The notes under the pieces are model-generated. The model had not been told where the DNA came from. It saw nothing but the letters and a program-made list of their open reading frames with translations, and made no database searches. From Pelagibacterium luteolum (lineage in GTDB: Bacteria; Pseudomonadota; Alphaproteobacteria; Rhizobiales; Devosiaceae): 64,000 nucleotides of DNA. The position numbers and the translations under genes are program-made. Of the stretch, positions 1 to 9,583 are shown in pieces (positions within the stretch are counted from its first letter, which is position 1; the number at the start of each line of letters is the position of its first letter). The stretch lies in contig NZ_FNCS01000006.1 of NCBI RefSeq assembly GCF_900100665.1, positions 124,001 to 188,000 of the forward strand. The letters run 5' to 3'.

Positions 1-38
1 AAGCGATTCCAAGCAAAGATCGGGAAAGCGAGAGACGG

Positions 39-242
39 TCAGGTTCCCTTGCCCGTATCCATCTCGATGCGCCGGCGCAGTTTTGCCAGCGCAAGATTTT
101 TCATCTGCGTTTCACTCGCGGTGAGCGGAGCGATGGCGACGACTTCGATGCCTGTTTCGACATCTATCGCCGCCACCCTGATCTGCGGACCAGCCTGGCG
201 GAACTCGAACAGCACTTCACGACCTTGGCCAGCGCTGCTCAT
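39..242 (-). CDS. Small DUF6898-type protein
   Basis: A 67-residue acidic/basic soluble protein without signal peptide or membrane segment. Its N-terminal core (REVLFEF, RVAAIDVETGIEV) and a C-terminal basic helix (ALAKLRRRI) resemble the short DUF6898 proteins that are common in Rhizobiales; this is recognition by pattern, not by search. The gene starts with ATG 20 bases downstream of the stop of the upstream L,D-transpeptidase gene on the same strand, so the two are probably cotranscribed. No function is known to me for the family. The remaining first 38 bases of the window carry nothing I can assign. Confidence 0.6.
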   Translation of the reverse strand: MSSAGQGREVLFEFRQAGPQIRVAAIDVETGIEVVAIAPLTASETQMKNLALAKLRRRIEMDTGKGT

Positions 243-262
243 GTCGCCCCCGAGCCTGATCG

Positions 263-1540
263 TCAGGCGCTGATTTCAGGGAAGTCGATCTTGCCCTGGG
301 CATCGTATTCGTAAACGTCATCGCGGAAACTCACGACACCGTTGCGGTTTGCCCACGCCGTGAAATACGTCATGAAGATCGGCACGGGATTGGAGACGCT
401 GACATCGAGGCGTTCGCCCGACGCGAATGCGCCGTTGACGCCAATGATGTCGTAGCCCGAATCCTGCAAGATCCACGCGACGAAGTCGGCGACATTGGCA
501 ACTCGCACACAGCCCGACGAGTGGAAACGCGCGTTTTCGGAGAACAATGTCTGCTGCGGCGTATCGTGGAGATAGACCGCATGCGGATTGTGGAAATTGA
601 TCTTGACGTTACCCATGGAGTTCTGGGCGCCGGGATCCTGACGGAAGGTGTAGTTGACCGCTTCCTCTGTCGACCAGTCGATAGCGCTCTGGGGCACTTC
701 CCGGCCGCTGCCGTCGAAAATCCGGATCGAGTATTCGTTGAGATAATTGGGGTTGTTGTTGACCAACCCGATGATATCGCGCCGAATAATCGAGACCGGA
801 ACGGTCCAGTATGGATTGAAATTGATCTGGTGGATGCGGCTGCGCAGGATCGGCGTCTGGCGATCGATCTTGCCGACGACGGCCGTATGACGGCGGGCCA
901 CCTGCTTGGAGGCGATGGCCTCAATGGCAGCAGCCGGAATGTTGACGTTCACGTAGCGGTCTTCCAAGCGGCCCTCAAGGCCGCGGACGCGTTCCATGTT
1001 GAGCTTGATCTGGTTCAGCCGGGTCGCGGCGGGAACTTTCATGGCCCAATAGGTAAATTCGTCGATCTGGCCGTTGATCTGAAGTCCGTGACGCGCCTGG
1101 AACCCGCGCACCGCGGCGTCGACGTCCGTATCGAACTGATCCGACAGCGCTACGTCCTGCGAAAGATCGCCCGTGTGGGCAAGATAGCCGCGCAAATCGC
1201 GAACGGCGCGATTTTCGGAGTTGAGCGACAGACGGAAAATCGCCTCGGGAACGTCGGGCCAGCCGCCGATGGCGTTCAGGCGCTCGTAATATTCGGCGAC
1301 GCGCTGAAGATTGTACTCTGTGTCGACCGACACGATCGGATCGAACCCGCCGATGGCGTCCATCGCCTGTCGGGAGTTCAACTCCAACTGTTCCTGGGTC
1401 ACGACGCGGCGGCCACCGCCCAGCAGATTGCTAAAGAGAGACTGGGAATAGGCCGGCGCCGAGAAGGCTGCAGTGGCGGCAAGGGCAGACATGCCTGCCA
1501 TGACGGTCCGCCGATTGATTTTTCCAGAATCGTCGCGCAT
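263..1540 (-). CDS. ldtP: L,D-transpeptidase, YcbB/YkuD type, Tat-exported
   Basis: Predicted periplasmic enzyme that makes 3-3 (L,D) cross-links in peptidoglycan or attaches proteins to it. I place the start at ATG 1540 because it gives a clean twin-arginine signal (NRRTVM followed by a hydrophobic Ala-rich stretch ending AYSQ) and has AGGTGA upstream; an in-frame ATG at 1624 would add 28 residues before the signal. A peptidoglycan-binding-like domain (VRGFQARHGLQINGQIDE) precedes the YkuD catalytic domain, whose motif HSSGCVRV holds the nucleophilic cysteine near residue 344. It lies next to a gene for an LdtR-type MarR regulator, the arrangement described for ldtR/ldtP in Liberibacter and Sinorhizobium, so regulation by that neighbour is likely. 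Confidence 0.88.
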   Translation of the reverse strand: MRDDSGKINRRTVMAGMSALAATAAFSAPAYSQSLFSNLLGGGRRVVTQEQLELNSRQAMDAIGGFDPIVSVDTEYNLQRVAEYYERLNAIGGWPDVPEAIFRLSLNSENRAVRDLRGYLAHTGDLSQDVALSDQFDTDVDAAVRGFQARHGLQINGQIDEFTYWAMKVPAATRLNQIKLNMERVRGLEGRLEDRYVNVNIPAAAIEAIASKQVARRHTAVVGKIDRQTPILRSRIHQINFNPYWTVPVSIIRRDIIGLVNNNPNYLNEYSIRIFDGSGREVPQSAIDWSTEEAVNYTFRQDPGAQNSMGNVKINFHNPHAVYLHDTPQQTLFSENARFHSSGCVRVANVADFVAWILQDSGYDIIGVNGAFASGERLDVSVSNPVPIFMTYFTAWANRNGVVSFRDDVYEYDAQGKIDFPEISA

Positions 1541-1721
1541 TGCGTTTAATTCACCTATCGTAACAGCAGGAAATGCCGAGCCGCCCTTTTGCATCAAGTC
1601 CAACTTGATAACAACGGCGCTCACCTTGGTTTGACCGCACCGTAACCGAGATTGTGGTGCGTCAAGTCGGCGACTGCGTTCTTAGCTCGACTTATTGCCA
1701 GCTAAAATTGATTTGCGGCGC

Positions 1722-1754
1722 AAATAAGAAACGCCGGCACTCTGGCCGGCGTTT
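1722..1754 (-). terminator. Rho-independent terminator of ldtR
   Basis: Perfect 10-bp inverted repeat (1729-1738 pairing with 1745-1754, arm AAACGCCGGC) with a 6-base loop. Read on the minus strand it is followed by a T-rich run (TTTCTTATTTG). It lies 41 bases past the stop of the regulator gene and separates it from the transpeptidase gene, which therefore probably has its own promoter in 1541-1721. Confidence 0.8.
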
Positions 1755-1795
1755 GACTGTTCGGTGTGACACCAATGCCACAATAAAGCGTAAGC

Positions 1796-2299
1796 CTAGA
1801 GCTTGTAGAGGATCTGATCGACCCAGAAACGCTCCAGACGCGACAGCGCGGTGTTCAATCCGGAAAAATCCGATTCGCCTAGACCGCCGACCTTTTCGAT
1901 CGAATTGAGGTGGCGTTCGTAAAGCTCGTCGATGACTTCGGCGACTTCTTCGCCCTTGGGCGACAGGCGGATGCGCACCGAACGACGGTCTGTCTTGGAG
2001 CGCTCCTGGAAGATGTAGCCGGTTTCGACAAGCTTCTTGAGATTGTAAGAGACATTCGAGCCCAGATAGTAACCGCGAGTTCGCAGTTCGCCGGCGGTCA
2101 ATTCGCTATCCCCGATGTTGAACATCAGCAGCGCCTGGACGGGGTTGATATCATCCCAACCCATCCGGTCGAACTCGTCCTTGATCAGGTCGAGAAGACG
2201 GCGATGAAGGCGTTCGACGCGCGACACTGCTTCGAGGTAAAGCGGCTTGAGGCTGGGACGCTGCGCATCGGCCTTTGCTGCGGAAGTATTGTTAGCCAT
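1796..2299 (-). CDS. ldtR: MarR-family transcriptional regulator LdtR
   Basis: A 167-residue winged-helix regulator. The DNA-binding domain is seen as AGELRTRGYYLGSNVSYNLKKLVETGYI (helix-turn-helix, here quoted in two parts: AGELRTRGYYLGSN and VSYNLKKLVETGYI) followed by the wing RSKTDRRSVRIRLSPKG, a MarR hallmark. Flanking N- and C-terminal helices would form the dimer. Sequence and position beside an L,D-transpeptidase gene match LdtR, the Rhizobiales regulator reported to control ldtP and osmotic stress tolerance. Upstream is 286 bp of non-coding DNA with a perfect palindrome that may be its operator; downstream is a strong terminator. Confidence 0.85.
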   Translation of the reverse strand: MANNTSAAKADAQRPSLKPLYLEAVSRVERLHRRLLDLIKDEFDRMGWDDINPVQALLMFNIGDSELTAGELRTRGYYLGSNVSYNLKKLVETGYIFQERSKTDRRSVRIRLSPKGEEVAEVIDELYERHLNSIEKVGGLGESDFSGLNTALSRLERFWVDQILYKL

Positions 2300-2585
2300 T
2301 GGTTCTGCCTCACTGTCGTTATTTGCGCGATTTTTCGCGTCTGTGATGCCAACCTAGCGCTCGCCCCATAAGATCGACTTAAGGGACACGCTTAATGTTA
2401 TCTTACGGGAAAACTTGGCGTTTTTAGGTTTTCACTTCCTTACACCGGTAACGAAATCTGTAACCATTACAGAGTGTAAACGCCCTTGCGCGAGGGGTGA
2501 TGACCCTGCGGATAAAGGGCTTTGAGGGGTTTGCATCCAAGCGGAAAATTGCGGGCTAATCGTGCCGTCAGTTGATCTCGCAGGG
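2300..2585. promoter_or_regulatory. ldtR upstream region with palindrome
   Basis: 286 bp without a gene between ldtR and the next minus-strand gene. It is AT-richer than its surroundings (2330-2480). A perfect palindrome CTGTAA-CCA-TTACAG lies at 2458-2472. It has the size and symmetry of a MarR-type operator, but it is about 160 bp from the ldtR start, so its assignment is a guess. Confidence 0.35.
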
Positions 2586-2966
2586 TCAGTCCGCGGCGTG
2601 CCGCCTGCCCAAAACCTGCGCGAATCCGAAGATGCCAATAGTTGCCAGCAAGATGGCAAGTTTGAAGATAAAGCCCCACAAACTGAGACGAACCCAGTCG
2701 CTCCCTGAAAGGTAGAGGGCGATTTCGATGACGAGTGAGGCGAGCAAAACCAGAGCGCCCCATTGCATTCCGATCCACAATCCGACGGCAGCGAAAAGGC
2801 GCGTAACGCTGAGCGCTGTGAGAAAGATGAAGCCCGCCGTCGAGGCCTGGCCGGCCGCAGCCGCGCCGATGCCGAGAACAGCAGCGGCGTCGCCCAGCCC
2901 GACAAACAGGCTGACGATAGCAAGGATGCGGGCCAGAAGCGCCGTCGGATCGTTTCGCGAATCCAT
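2586..2966 (-). CDS. Four-helix membrane protein, DUF6163-like
   Basis: A 126-residue inner-membrane protein with four hydrophobic segments (approximately residues 10-35, 42-63, 68-86 and 95-117) and short hydrophilic loops; the C-terminus is basic (GRRHAAD) and probably cytoplasmic. I associate it with the small DUF6163 family that often sits beside ldtR in Rhizobiales, but only from length, topology and neighbourhood. It is transcribed in the same direction as ldtR with 286 bp between them, so cotranscription is uncertain. Function unknown. Confidence 0.6.
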   Translation of the reverse strand: MDSRNDPTALLARILAIVSLFVGLGDAAAVLGIGAAAAGQASTAGFIFLTALSVTRLFAAVGLWIGMQWGALVLLASLVIEIALYLSGSDWVRLSLWGFIFKLAILLATIGIFGFAQVLGRRHAAD

Positions 2967-3118
2967 TCCGAGTTCCCAGTTCTCCTTGAGCTAACGTGAT
3001 TTGGCGTCCAACGACAAGACACGCGCCGCGTCCAAGCGGGACTATTGGCCCGCCCCCTCCCCTTGCCAGCCCGCATGTGGCTGTTAAACAGAGGCTAACA
3101 CGACGACGGAGATGCCCG

Positions 3119-4132
3119 ATGACCACGCAGTGGGACAAGCACGACATGACATTTCTGCAGGGACGCCGCTTGCGGCGCCCGCGCATGGCGAGTTGGAGCC
3201 GGGATCTGGTGCGGGAAAACACCCTTGCGCCGTCCGACCTGATCTGGCCGATCTTTGTCGTCGAGGGCCAAAACGAGCGTCAACCCATCAAGACCATGCC
3301 GGGCGTCGAGAGGCTGTCGATCGACCTCGCGGTCGAGGCGGCGAAAGCGGCGCATGCGGAAGGCATTCCCGCGCTTGCCCTGTTTCCCAATACCGATCCG
3401 TCCAAGCGCACCGAGAACGGGCGTGAGGCGACAAACCGCGACAATCTCGTCTGCAGGACGCTTTCGGCCATCAAGGATGCGGTTCCCGAAATCGGCCTTG
3501 TCGCCGACGTCGCTCTCGATCCATACACCAGCCATGGCCATGACGGGGTGATGGATGGCGACGAAATCCTCAACGACGCGACGGTCGCCATCCTGGTTCA
3601 GCAAGCGCTGGTTCAGGCGCGCGCCGGTGCCGATGTCATTGCGCCCTCGGACATGATGGACGGGCGGATCGGGGCGATCAGGGAGGCGTTGGACGAAGAG
3701 GGGTTGGACAACACCATCGTTCTTTCCTACGCGGCGAAATACGCGTCTGCATTCTACGGACCGTTCCGCGAGGCTGTCGGGTCCGGTGCGCGTCTCAAGG
3801 GCACCAAGCTCAGCTATCAGATGGACCCCGCCAACTCCGAGGATGCAATCCGCGAGGTGGAGCAGGATCTGGCCGAGGGTGCGGACTGGATCATGGTCAA
3901 GCCGGGGATGCTCTATCTCGACATCTGCCGCATGCTCAAGGACCGGTTCGACGTACCCGTGTTCGCCTATCAAATCTCGGGCGAGTACGCGATGATCGCA
4001 ATCGCCGCGGAGGCGGGTGCGCTGGAGCGCGATGCGGCCATGGCGGAAAGCCTGATGGCTTTCAAGCGCGCCGGATGCTCGGGCATTCTCACCTATTTCG
4101 CCCTCGACATGGCGCGCAAGATCAACGGGTGA
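3119..4132 (+). CDS. hemB: Delta-aminolevulinic acid dehydratase (porphobilinogen synthase)
   Basis: Cytoplasmic enzyme that condenses two 5-aminolevulinate molecules to porphobilinogen in haem, cobalamin and other tetrapyrrole synthesis. The 337-residue length fits the family. The start at ATG 3119 has GGAG seven bases upstream; the open frame extends further back but without conserved sequence. Visible motifs are the Schiff-base lysine region (SYAAKYASAFYGPFRE), GTKLSYQMDP and MVKPGMLYLD. The metal loop reads DVALDPYTSHGHDG, with Ala/Asp where zinc-type enzymes have cysteines, so this is the magnesium-dependent, zinc-independent type known from rhizobia and Pseudomonas. It is divergent from the DUF6163-like gene. 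Confidence 0.95.
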   Translation: MTTQWDKHDMTFLQGRRLRRPRMASWSRDLVRENTLAPSDLIWPIFVVEGQNERQPIKTMPGVERLSIDLAVEAAKAAHAEGIPALALFPNTDPSKRTENGREATNRDNLVCRTLSAIKDAVPEIGLVADVALDPYTSHGHDGVMDGDEILNDATVAILVQQALVQARAGADVIAPSDMMDGRIGAIREALDEEGLDNTIVLSYAAKYASAFYGPFREAVGSGARLKGTKLSYQMDPANSEDAIREVEQDLAEGADWIMVKPGMLYLDICRMLKDRFDVPVFAYQISGEYAMIAIAAEAGALERDAAMAESLMAFKRAGCSGILTYFALDMARKING

Positions 4133-4163
4133 TCGGAAGTGTCGCGCGGCGCGTATAGTGGTC

Positions 4164-4856
4164 ATGGCCGAAGCGACACAAGCTATCATCGTCGGATCTT
4201 CCGGAGGCATTGGGCGCGCGCTTTTTGACGGGTTGAGCGCGTCGGGTCGGTATGACCAAGTGACCGGACTTTCACGAACAGGCAAGCCGCCTCTCGACCT
4301 CACCAATGAGACCTCGGTCGTTGACGCGATCGAGACCATCGCCCCATTAGGCGCCATACGTCTGGTGATCGTGGCAACGGGGCTGCTCCATGACGGGACT
4401 ATCGCGCCGGAAAAGTCCAACAGGCAGTTGAGCGTCGATGCCCTCGCCCGCTCTTTTGCAATCAACACGATCGGGCCGGCGCTTGTCCTGAAACACATTC
4501 TGCCCCTCCTGCCACGGTCGGGTCGTTCACTGGTCATCGTTTTGTCGGCCAAAGTGGGCAGCATTGGTGACAACCGACTCGGTGGCTGGCACAGCTATCG
4601 CGCGTCCAAAGCCGCGCTGAACCAGATCGTGCGCACTTGCGCTATCGAGCTCGGACGGACACACAAAGAGGCCGTACTCGTGGCGATGCATCCTGGAACG
4701 GTGGATACGCCCCTGTCGCGCCCGTTTTCCCGGGCGGGACTGGACGTTCAGACCCCGGAGGAGGCAGCTTCTGCCATTCTTGGTGGGCTCGACAAATTGC
4801 GGGTCGCAGATTCGGGCGGGTTTTTCGATCGGACGGGCATGCGATTGCCTTACTGA
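4164..4856 (+). CDS. Short-chain dehydrogenase/reductase (SDR)
   Basis: A 230-residue single-domain Rossmann oxidoreductase. The nucleotide-binding motif IIVGSSGGIGRAL is at the N-terminus (Ser in place of the first Thr-Gly pair), an NAG-like segment is replaced by VIVATGLLHDG, and the catalytic Ser-Tyr-Lys set is seen as VLSAKVGSIG plus SYRASKAALN. This subgroup resembles C-factor/CsgA-like SDRs rather than fatty-acid reductases; the substrate cannot be read from sequence. A GTG six bases earlier is an alternative start. It lies 31 bases after hemB on the same strand. Confidence 0.85.
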   Translation: MAEATQAIIVGSSGGIGRALFDGLSASGRYDQVTGLSRTGKPPLDLTNETSVVDAIETIAPLGAIRLVIVATGLLHDGTIAPEKSNRQLSVDALARSFAINTIGPALVLKHILPLLPRSGRSLVIVLSAKVGSIGDNRLGGWHSYRASKAALNQIVRTCAIELGRTHKEAVLVAMHPGTVDTPLSRPFSRAGLDVQTPEEAASAILGGLDKLRVADSGGFFDRTGMRLPY

Positions 4857-4934
4857 TGCACGAAATCGTGGCAATGGACTTGTCATGCGGCCGATTGGTC
4901 CCAACATGTTCGGCAACCTGAGGAGCATGGACCC

Positions 4935-5459
4935 ATGGCAACCGATTTTCTTGGCCGCATTTTGCGCAGCGACCTGCCCAGCCCGGCGGATTCGCCCGAA
5001 TTGTTCGAGGGCGTCCTGACGCGACGTGTCTTTGCATTTCTGATCGACTGCGTGATCATGGGCGCAGCGATACTGGTCATCACGCTGCTTGCCGGTATTC
5101 TCGGGGTGTTCACGTTCGGGCTGACATGGTTTTCGATCCCGATCATCGTTCCGCTGACATTTATCGCCTATTACGCGGTGACACTGGGTTCGCCGTCGCG
5201 TGCGACACTTGGCATGCGGGCGATGGACATCATCCTCACACCGACGCGCAGCGCACCGCTCGATGGCTGGATGGCCATGATCCACGTTGTGATCTTCTGG
5301 CTGAGCACGTCGATCCTGACGCCATTCATCCTGCTGATCGGACTTGTCACGGGTCGTCGTCAATTGCTGCACGACATGATCGTGGGCACGCTCATGGTCC
5401 GGCGATCGCCGATGGAGCGGCACTGGGCCGACCATGCCCGTACCGGGTCCACCATCTGA
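4935..5459 (+). CDS. RDD-family membrane protein
   Basis: A 174-residue inner-membrane protein. The RDD signature is seen as TRRVFAFLIDCVIM around residues 31-44, followed by two or three more hydrophobic segments and the typical late motif GRRQLLHDMIVGTLMV. The start ATG 4935 has AGGAG nine bases upstream. RDD proteins are of poorly defined function (some act in ion or Na+/H+ transport), so none is assigned. It is co-directional with the SDR and bpt genes. Confidence 0.85.
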   Translation: MATDFLGRILRSDLPSPADSPELFEGVLTRRVFAFLIDCVIMGAAILVITLLAGILGVFTFGLTWFSIPIIVPLTFIAYYAVTLGSPSRATLGMRAMDIILTPTRSAPLDGWMAMIHVVIFWLSTSILTPFILLIGLVTGRRQLLHDMIVGTLMVRRSPMERHWADHARTGSTI

Positions 5460-5543
5460 CAGTAACGATCTGCCGCGTTGCACCTTTGGCCCGGGCCGAT
5501 TACACTTGGCACACTGCAATATTGGGCCAAGCGAGTAGCCGCG

Positions 5544-6302
5544 ATGGATCACACCCCGGAAAGCGCCCAGTTCTTTTTGACGGCGCCCTCGCCCTGCCCC
5601 TACCTTCCGGGGCAGCAGGAGCGGAAACTGTTCACCCACCTTTCTGGGCGCAGGGCCAGCGCGTTGCACCACCTGCTGTCCGACCATGGCTTCCGCCGGA
5701 GCCAGAACCTGATCTATCGCCCCGCTTGCCTCGATTGTGATGCCTGCCAGTCCGTTCGCGTGAACGCCAAGGCCTTCACCCCCGCCACACGCCATCGCAG
5801 AAATCTTCGGATCAACGCGGATATCGCCTCTGAGGTCGTGGCGCCGATGGTGACGTCCGAGCAATACGGATTGTTCAAACGTTATCTCGATGCCCGCCAT
5901 GACGGCGGCGGCATGACGCAGATGAGCTATCTCGATTATGAATTCATGGTGGAGGATACGCCCGTCCGCTCGGTGTTGATCGAATATCGCATGCGGGCCG
6001 ATGCGGACGGCCTTGCCGAGGGCCAGTTGGTCGGCGTTGCGCTGACCGATCCCCTGCCCGATGGCCTCTCGATGGTCTACAGTTTCTTTGACCCTGCGTT
6101 GCGGCGCCGCGGACTGGGCACCATGATGATCCTCGACCACATTGCGCGCGCTGCCGAGATGGGCGGCTATCTCTATCTCGGGTATTGGGTGAAGGACTCG
6201 CCCAAGATGGCCTACAAAGTCGGATTTCAGCCACTTGAGGTCCAAAAAGGGGCGCGGGGCTGGGTCGAACTGGATCCCGATTTGCCTCCGGACGCCGAAT
6301 AA
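5544..6302 (+). CDS. bpt: Aspartate/glutamate leucyltransferase (Bpt)
   Basis: Cytoplasmic L/F-type N-end-rule enzyme that transfers leucine from Leu-tRNA to N-terminal Asp or Glu, marking proteins for ClpS/ClpAP degradation. The 252-residue protein begins with ATG 5544. The N-terminal ATE domain has the conserved cysteines in ACLDCDACQSVRV, and the C-terminal GNAT-like half carries DPALRRRGLGTMMILDHI and LYLGYWVKDSPKMAYK, with YLGYWV a family signature. The next gene starts one base after the stop, so the two are likely translationally coupled. Confidence 0.93.
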   Translation: MDHTPESAQFFLTAPSPCPYLPGQQERKLFTHLSGRRASALHHLLSDHGFRRSQNLIYRPACLDCDACQSVRVNAKAFTPATRHRRNLRINADIASEVVAPMVTSEQYGLFKRYLDARHDGGGMTQMSYLDYEFMVEDTPVRSVLIEYRMRADADGLAEGQLVGVALTDPLPDGLSMVYSFFDPALRRRGLGTMMILDHIARAAEMGGYLYLGYWVKDSPKMAYKVGFQPLEVQKGARGWVELDPDLPPDAE

Positions 6303-6303
6303 C

Positions 6304-7317
6304 GTGCAGCGCCTCAAATCGATTATAGCGGCACTCGTGGCCGCGGGGTTCCTGTTGGCGTGCTGTATCCTGGCCGGCATGGCGGTCTCGGGAGTGCTGG
6401 GGTTCATCTATCCCGCGATGGATCTTGCCAACCACGCACAACCGGTTCTGTTTTTCGGGCTCATCGCGCTCGTCATCACCACGCCGTTCTTCGTCAAATT
6501 CGCTGCAGCACGCTCGTTGGCACTGGCTATTGCGGCGACGGGCTTGGTGGCATCCAGTGTGATCTACGTGCCCGAGACCGTTGCAGGCTTTTTACCACGC
6601 CCACCGATCACCGGGGATAACCCGACTTATCGGCTGATGACGTTCAACGTTTTCGGACGCAACGAGGAGCCGGAAACGATTGCCCGAACTGTTGGGACAA
6701 TTGATCCCGATATCGTGGCGCTGCAGGAGTACAGCCCACAAGTGCGGTCGATATTGCATCCCCTCCTTGCGGAACGGTATCCGCATTTCCAGTATTGCGC
6801 CGGCGGGCAGAGGGCGTTTGTTGGTCTCTACGCCAAGATCCCGTTTGAGCCCCTTGAGGCTGATGCGTGCTCATCATCAATCATGAGTCAGGATCGCACG
6901 GCGCGGATCATCGTCAGGTTCGATGTGCCCGACGCGCCCGATTTTGCGCTGGCGACGACGCATAACGACTGGCCGGCTCCGATTACGCGGCAGGCGATCC
7001 AGTTCGCGATGTTGCGCGACGCCTTGTCGACGGTGGATGCGCCGCTGATCGTTGTGGGCGACTTCAATTCAACGCCGTGGTCTTACGCCTTGCGCAATTT
7101 CGTGGCCGAGGCGGGGCTGGTGCGGCACACGCGGAATGTGCCGACCTTTCCAACGCTCTGGTACTATCTGCGCGACTGGCGCCCGATGTTTCCGATCCTG
7201 CCGATCGACCACGTCATGACGCGTGGCGGCACGCAGATACACACGCTGCGAACCGACGATCCCAGCGGCAGCGACCACCTGCCGATTGTCGTGGAATTCT
7301 CGGTCGCTGAACCGTAA
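6304..7317 (+). CDS. Membrane-anchored endonuclease/exonuclease/phosphatase-family protein
   Basis: A 337-residue protein beginning at GTG 6304, one base after the bpt stop. Three hydrophobic segments fill the first ~100 residues, placing the C-terminal EEP (DNase I-like) domain outside or at the membrane. Catalytic-type motifs are all present: MTFNVFG, ALQEYSP (metal-binding Glu), VGDFNSTPWS, PIDHVMT and SDHLPIVVEF. This architecture is common in Proteobacteria; substrates might be nucleic acid, phospholipid or inositol phosphates, and I cannot choose between them. It converges with parC. Confidence 0.85.
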   Translation: MQRLKSIIAALVAAGFLLACCILAGMAVSGVLGFIYPAMDLANHAQPVLFFGLIALVITTPFFVKFAAARSLALAIAATGLVASSVIYVPETVAGFLPRPPITGDNPTYRLMTFNVFGRNEEPETIARTVGTIDPDIVALQEYSPQVRSILHPLLAERYPHFQYCAGGQRAFVGLYAKIPFEPLEADACSSSIMSQDRTARIIVRFDVPDAPDFALATTHNDWPAPITRQAIQFAMLRDALSTVDAPLIVVGDFNSTPWSYALRNFVAEAGLVRHTRNVPTFPTLWYYLRDWRPMFPILPIDHVMTRGGTQIHTLRTDDPSGSDHLPIVVEFSVAEP

Positions 7318-7339
7318 ATCCACGAGTCATCGAAAGCGG

Positions 7340-9583
7340 TTAGCCCACGAACTTGTTGTTGCGTGGGAAGCCCGTCGGCGGCTGTCGGCCGGCCTGGGCA
7401 CGGTCTCCGACCCAGTCGCGCAACTCATCCATGGATTTCGAATAGGTGCGCCCCGATGAATCGGTCCATGTCAGGCCCTCGGCTGCGTTGAAGAGTTTGG
7501 CGTCCGAGATGCCGCCATCCTTGTATTTTTGCAGCCGCACACCTTTGCCGCGGTTCATTTCCGGCAGCTGGGCCGCGGGGAAGATCAGGAGCTTGCGGTT
7601 CTGGCCCATGACCGCGACCATGTCGCCGGCGGCGGGCACGCACAGCCTTGCCTCGCCGGGACTGGAGACGTTGAGGACCTGCTTGCCCTTGCGGGTGTTG
7701 GCGATCAGATCGTCTTCAGTCACCACGAAGCCATTGCCGATGTCGGAGGCGATGAGGCGCTTGGCGCCGGGTCGGTAGATGAAGAGGTCGACGACGTCCT
7801 GCCCCTCCTCGATATCGACCATGATACGCACGGGTTCGCCGTGGCCACGTCCGCCGGGCAATTTGTCGGCGCCGAGGGTGTAGACCTTCCCGCCTGTCGT
7901 GAGCATCAGGAGCTTGTCGGTCGTTTCGCAGGTGAAGGCGATCTTGAGGCGATCGTCGGCCTTAAAGCTTTGCGTCGCCAGATCGTTGTTGTGACCTTTG
8001 AGAGCGCGGATCCATCCTTTTTGCGAAAGGATGACGGTGATCGGTTCGCGCTCGATCATTGCGGTTTCGATGTCGGCCAGATCCGTCTGGGGCGCGGCGG
8101 CGAACTGGGTGCGGCGGCGGCCCAGCTTGGTGTCGGGCCCATACGCCTTGCGCAGATCGGTCACCTCGGTTGTGATGATGCCCCACTGCTTTTTTTCCGA
8201 ACCGAGAATGGCTTCGATGTGGGTCTTTTCTTCGGTGAGCTTGTCGAACTCGGTGCGAATCTCGAATTCCTCGAGCTTGCGCAAAGACCGCAGACGCATG
8301 TTGAGGATGGCGTCCGCCTGAACTTCGGTCAGATCCCATTTGGCCATCATCTCGGCCTTGGGATCATCTTCCTCGCGGATGATGCGGATCACCTCGTCGA
8401 GATTAAGATAGGCGACGAGGTAGCCGCCCAAGACCTCGAGACGGTGCTCGATCTGCCCCAGACGATAACGCGAGCGGCGGACGAGGACATCCTTGCGGTG
8501 ATTGAGCCAGGCCCTGAGCGCCTCGGCCAAATTCATGACACGCGGAATCTGGCCCTTGTCGAGCACGTTCATGTTGAGCGAGAAGCGCGTTTCGAGCTCG
8601 GTGAGCTTGAACATCGATTCCATTAGCAAAACGGCATCGACGGTGCGGGCGCGCGGCTCGAGGACGAGCCTGATGTCCTCGGCGCTCTCGTCGCGCACGT
8701 CTTTCAAGAGCGGCAGACGGCGGGCAAGCAGGAGTTCAGCGATCTTTTCGACAAGGCGCGATTTCTGCACGCCGTAGGGGATTTCGGTGATGACGATGTT
8801 ATAGGTGCCGCGACCATTGTCCTCGACTTCCCACTTGGCGCGGATGCGGAAGCTGCCGCGACCTGTGGTGTAGGCCTGCTCGGTGGACGCGGGCTCATCG
8901 ACCAGGATGCCGCCGGTGGGGAAATCGGGGCCTGGGACGAAGCGGATCAGGTCTTTGGCCGTGGCTTCGGGATTGGCGAGAAGATGCAGCGACGCGTCGC
9001 AGAGTTCGGCGACATTGTGGGGCGGGATGTTCGTGGCCATGCCCACTGCGATACCGCTCGAGCCATTGGCGAGCAGATTGGGGAAATTGGACGGCAGGAC
9101 GACGGGTTCTTCGTCTTCGCCATCGTAATTTGGGCGGAAGTCGACGGCGTCTTCGGTGATCGCTTCGAGAAGGCGCGAGGCGACTTCGGTCATGCGGCTT
9201 TCGGTGTAGCGCATGGCCGCCGCGCTATCGCCATCGACCGAGCCGAAATTGCCCTGGCCATCGACAAGCGGATAGCGAACGGCGAAATCCTGGGCGAGAC
9301 GCACGAGCGCATCATAGACCGATTGATCGCCATGCGGGTGGAACTTACCGATGACGTCACCGACGATACGCGCCGATTTCTTGTAGCCCTGCCCCGGATC
9401 GAGCTTGAGCAGCCGCATGGCGTGGAGGATGCGGCGATGGACCGGTTTCAGACCGTCACGGGCATCTGGCAGGGCGCGCTGGGTGATGGTCGAAATTGCA
9501 TAAGAAAGATATCGCTCTTCAAGCGCCTGCTTGAGATCGACGATGCGTTCGTCACCACCCGGCGGGTCCATTACTTCGGCCAT
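7340..9583 (-). CDS. parC: DNA topoisomerase IV subunit A
   Basis: Cleavage/re-ligation subunit of topoisomerase IV, which with ParE decatenates replicated chromosomes. At 747 residues it has the winged-helix/tower breakage-reunion domain (catalytic Tyr126 in [11 protein letters not shown]) and a C-terminal beta-pinwheel ([21 protein letters not shown]). The stretch corresponding to the quinolone-resistance region reads [11 protein letters not shown], so the position of the usual Ser is occupied by Gln87; I believe this is normal in alphaproteobacterial ParC. ParC rather than GyrA is supported by the short C-terminal domain and by [13 protein letters not shown]. Confidence 0.95.
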   Translation of the reverse strand: MAEVMDPPGGDERIVDLKQALEERYLSYAISTITQRALPDARDGLKPVHRRILHAMRLLKLDPGQGYKKSARIVGDVIGKFHPHGDQSVYDALVRLAQDFAVRYPLVDGQGNFGSVDGDSAAAMRYTESRMTEVASRLLEAITEDAVDFRPNYDGEDEEPVVLPSNFPNLLANGSSGIAVGMATNIPPHNVAELCDASLHLLANPEATAKDLIRFVPGPDFPTGGILVDEPASTEQAYTTGRGSFRIRAKWEVEDNGRGTYNIVITEIPYGVQKSRLVEKIAELLLARRLPLLKDVRDESAEDIRLVLEPRARTVDAVLLMESMFKLTELETRFSLNMNVLDKGQIPRVMNLAEALRAWLNHRKDVLVRRSRYRLGQIEHRLEVLGGYLVAYLNLDEVIRIIREEDDPKAEMMAKWDLTEVQADAILNMRLRSLRKLEEFEIRTEFDKLTEEKTHIEAILGSEKKQWGIITTEVTDLRKAYGPDTKLGRRRTQFAAAPQTDLADIETAMIEREPITVILSQKGWIRALKGHNNDLATQSFKADDRLKIAFTCETTDKLLMLTTGGKVYTLGADKLPGGRGHGEPVRIMVDIEEGQDVVDLFIYRPGAKRLIASDIGNGFVVTEDDLIANTRKGKQVLNVSSPGEARLCVPAAGDMVAVMGQNRKLLIFPAAQLPEMNRGKGVRLQKYKDGGISDAKLFNAAEGLTWTDSSGRTYSKSMDELRDWVGDRAQAGRQPPTGFPRNNKFVG

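Noticed and set aside
521-1549. A 342-codon plus-strand frame opposite the L,D-transpeptidase
   Set aside because: Antisense shadow of a gene with clear catalytic motifs; no ribosome-binding site or recognisable domain.
4527-6407. A 626-codon open frame on the minus strand opposite the SDR, RDD and bpt genes
   Set aside because: It is antisense to three clear genes, is rich in Arg/His/Gln with no conserved motif, and is explained by GC-rich codon shadowing.
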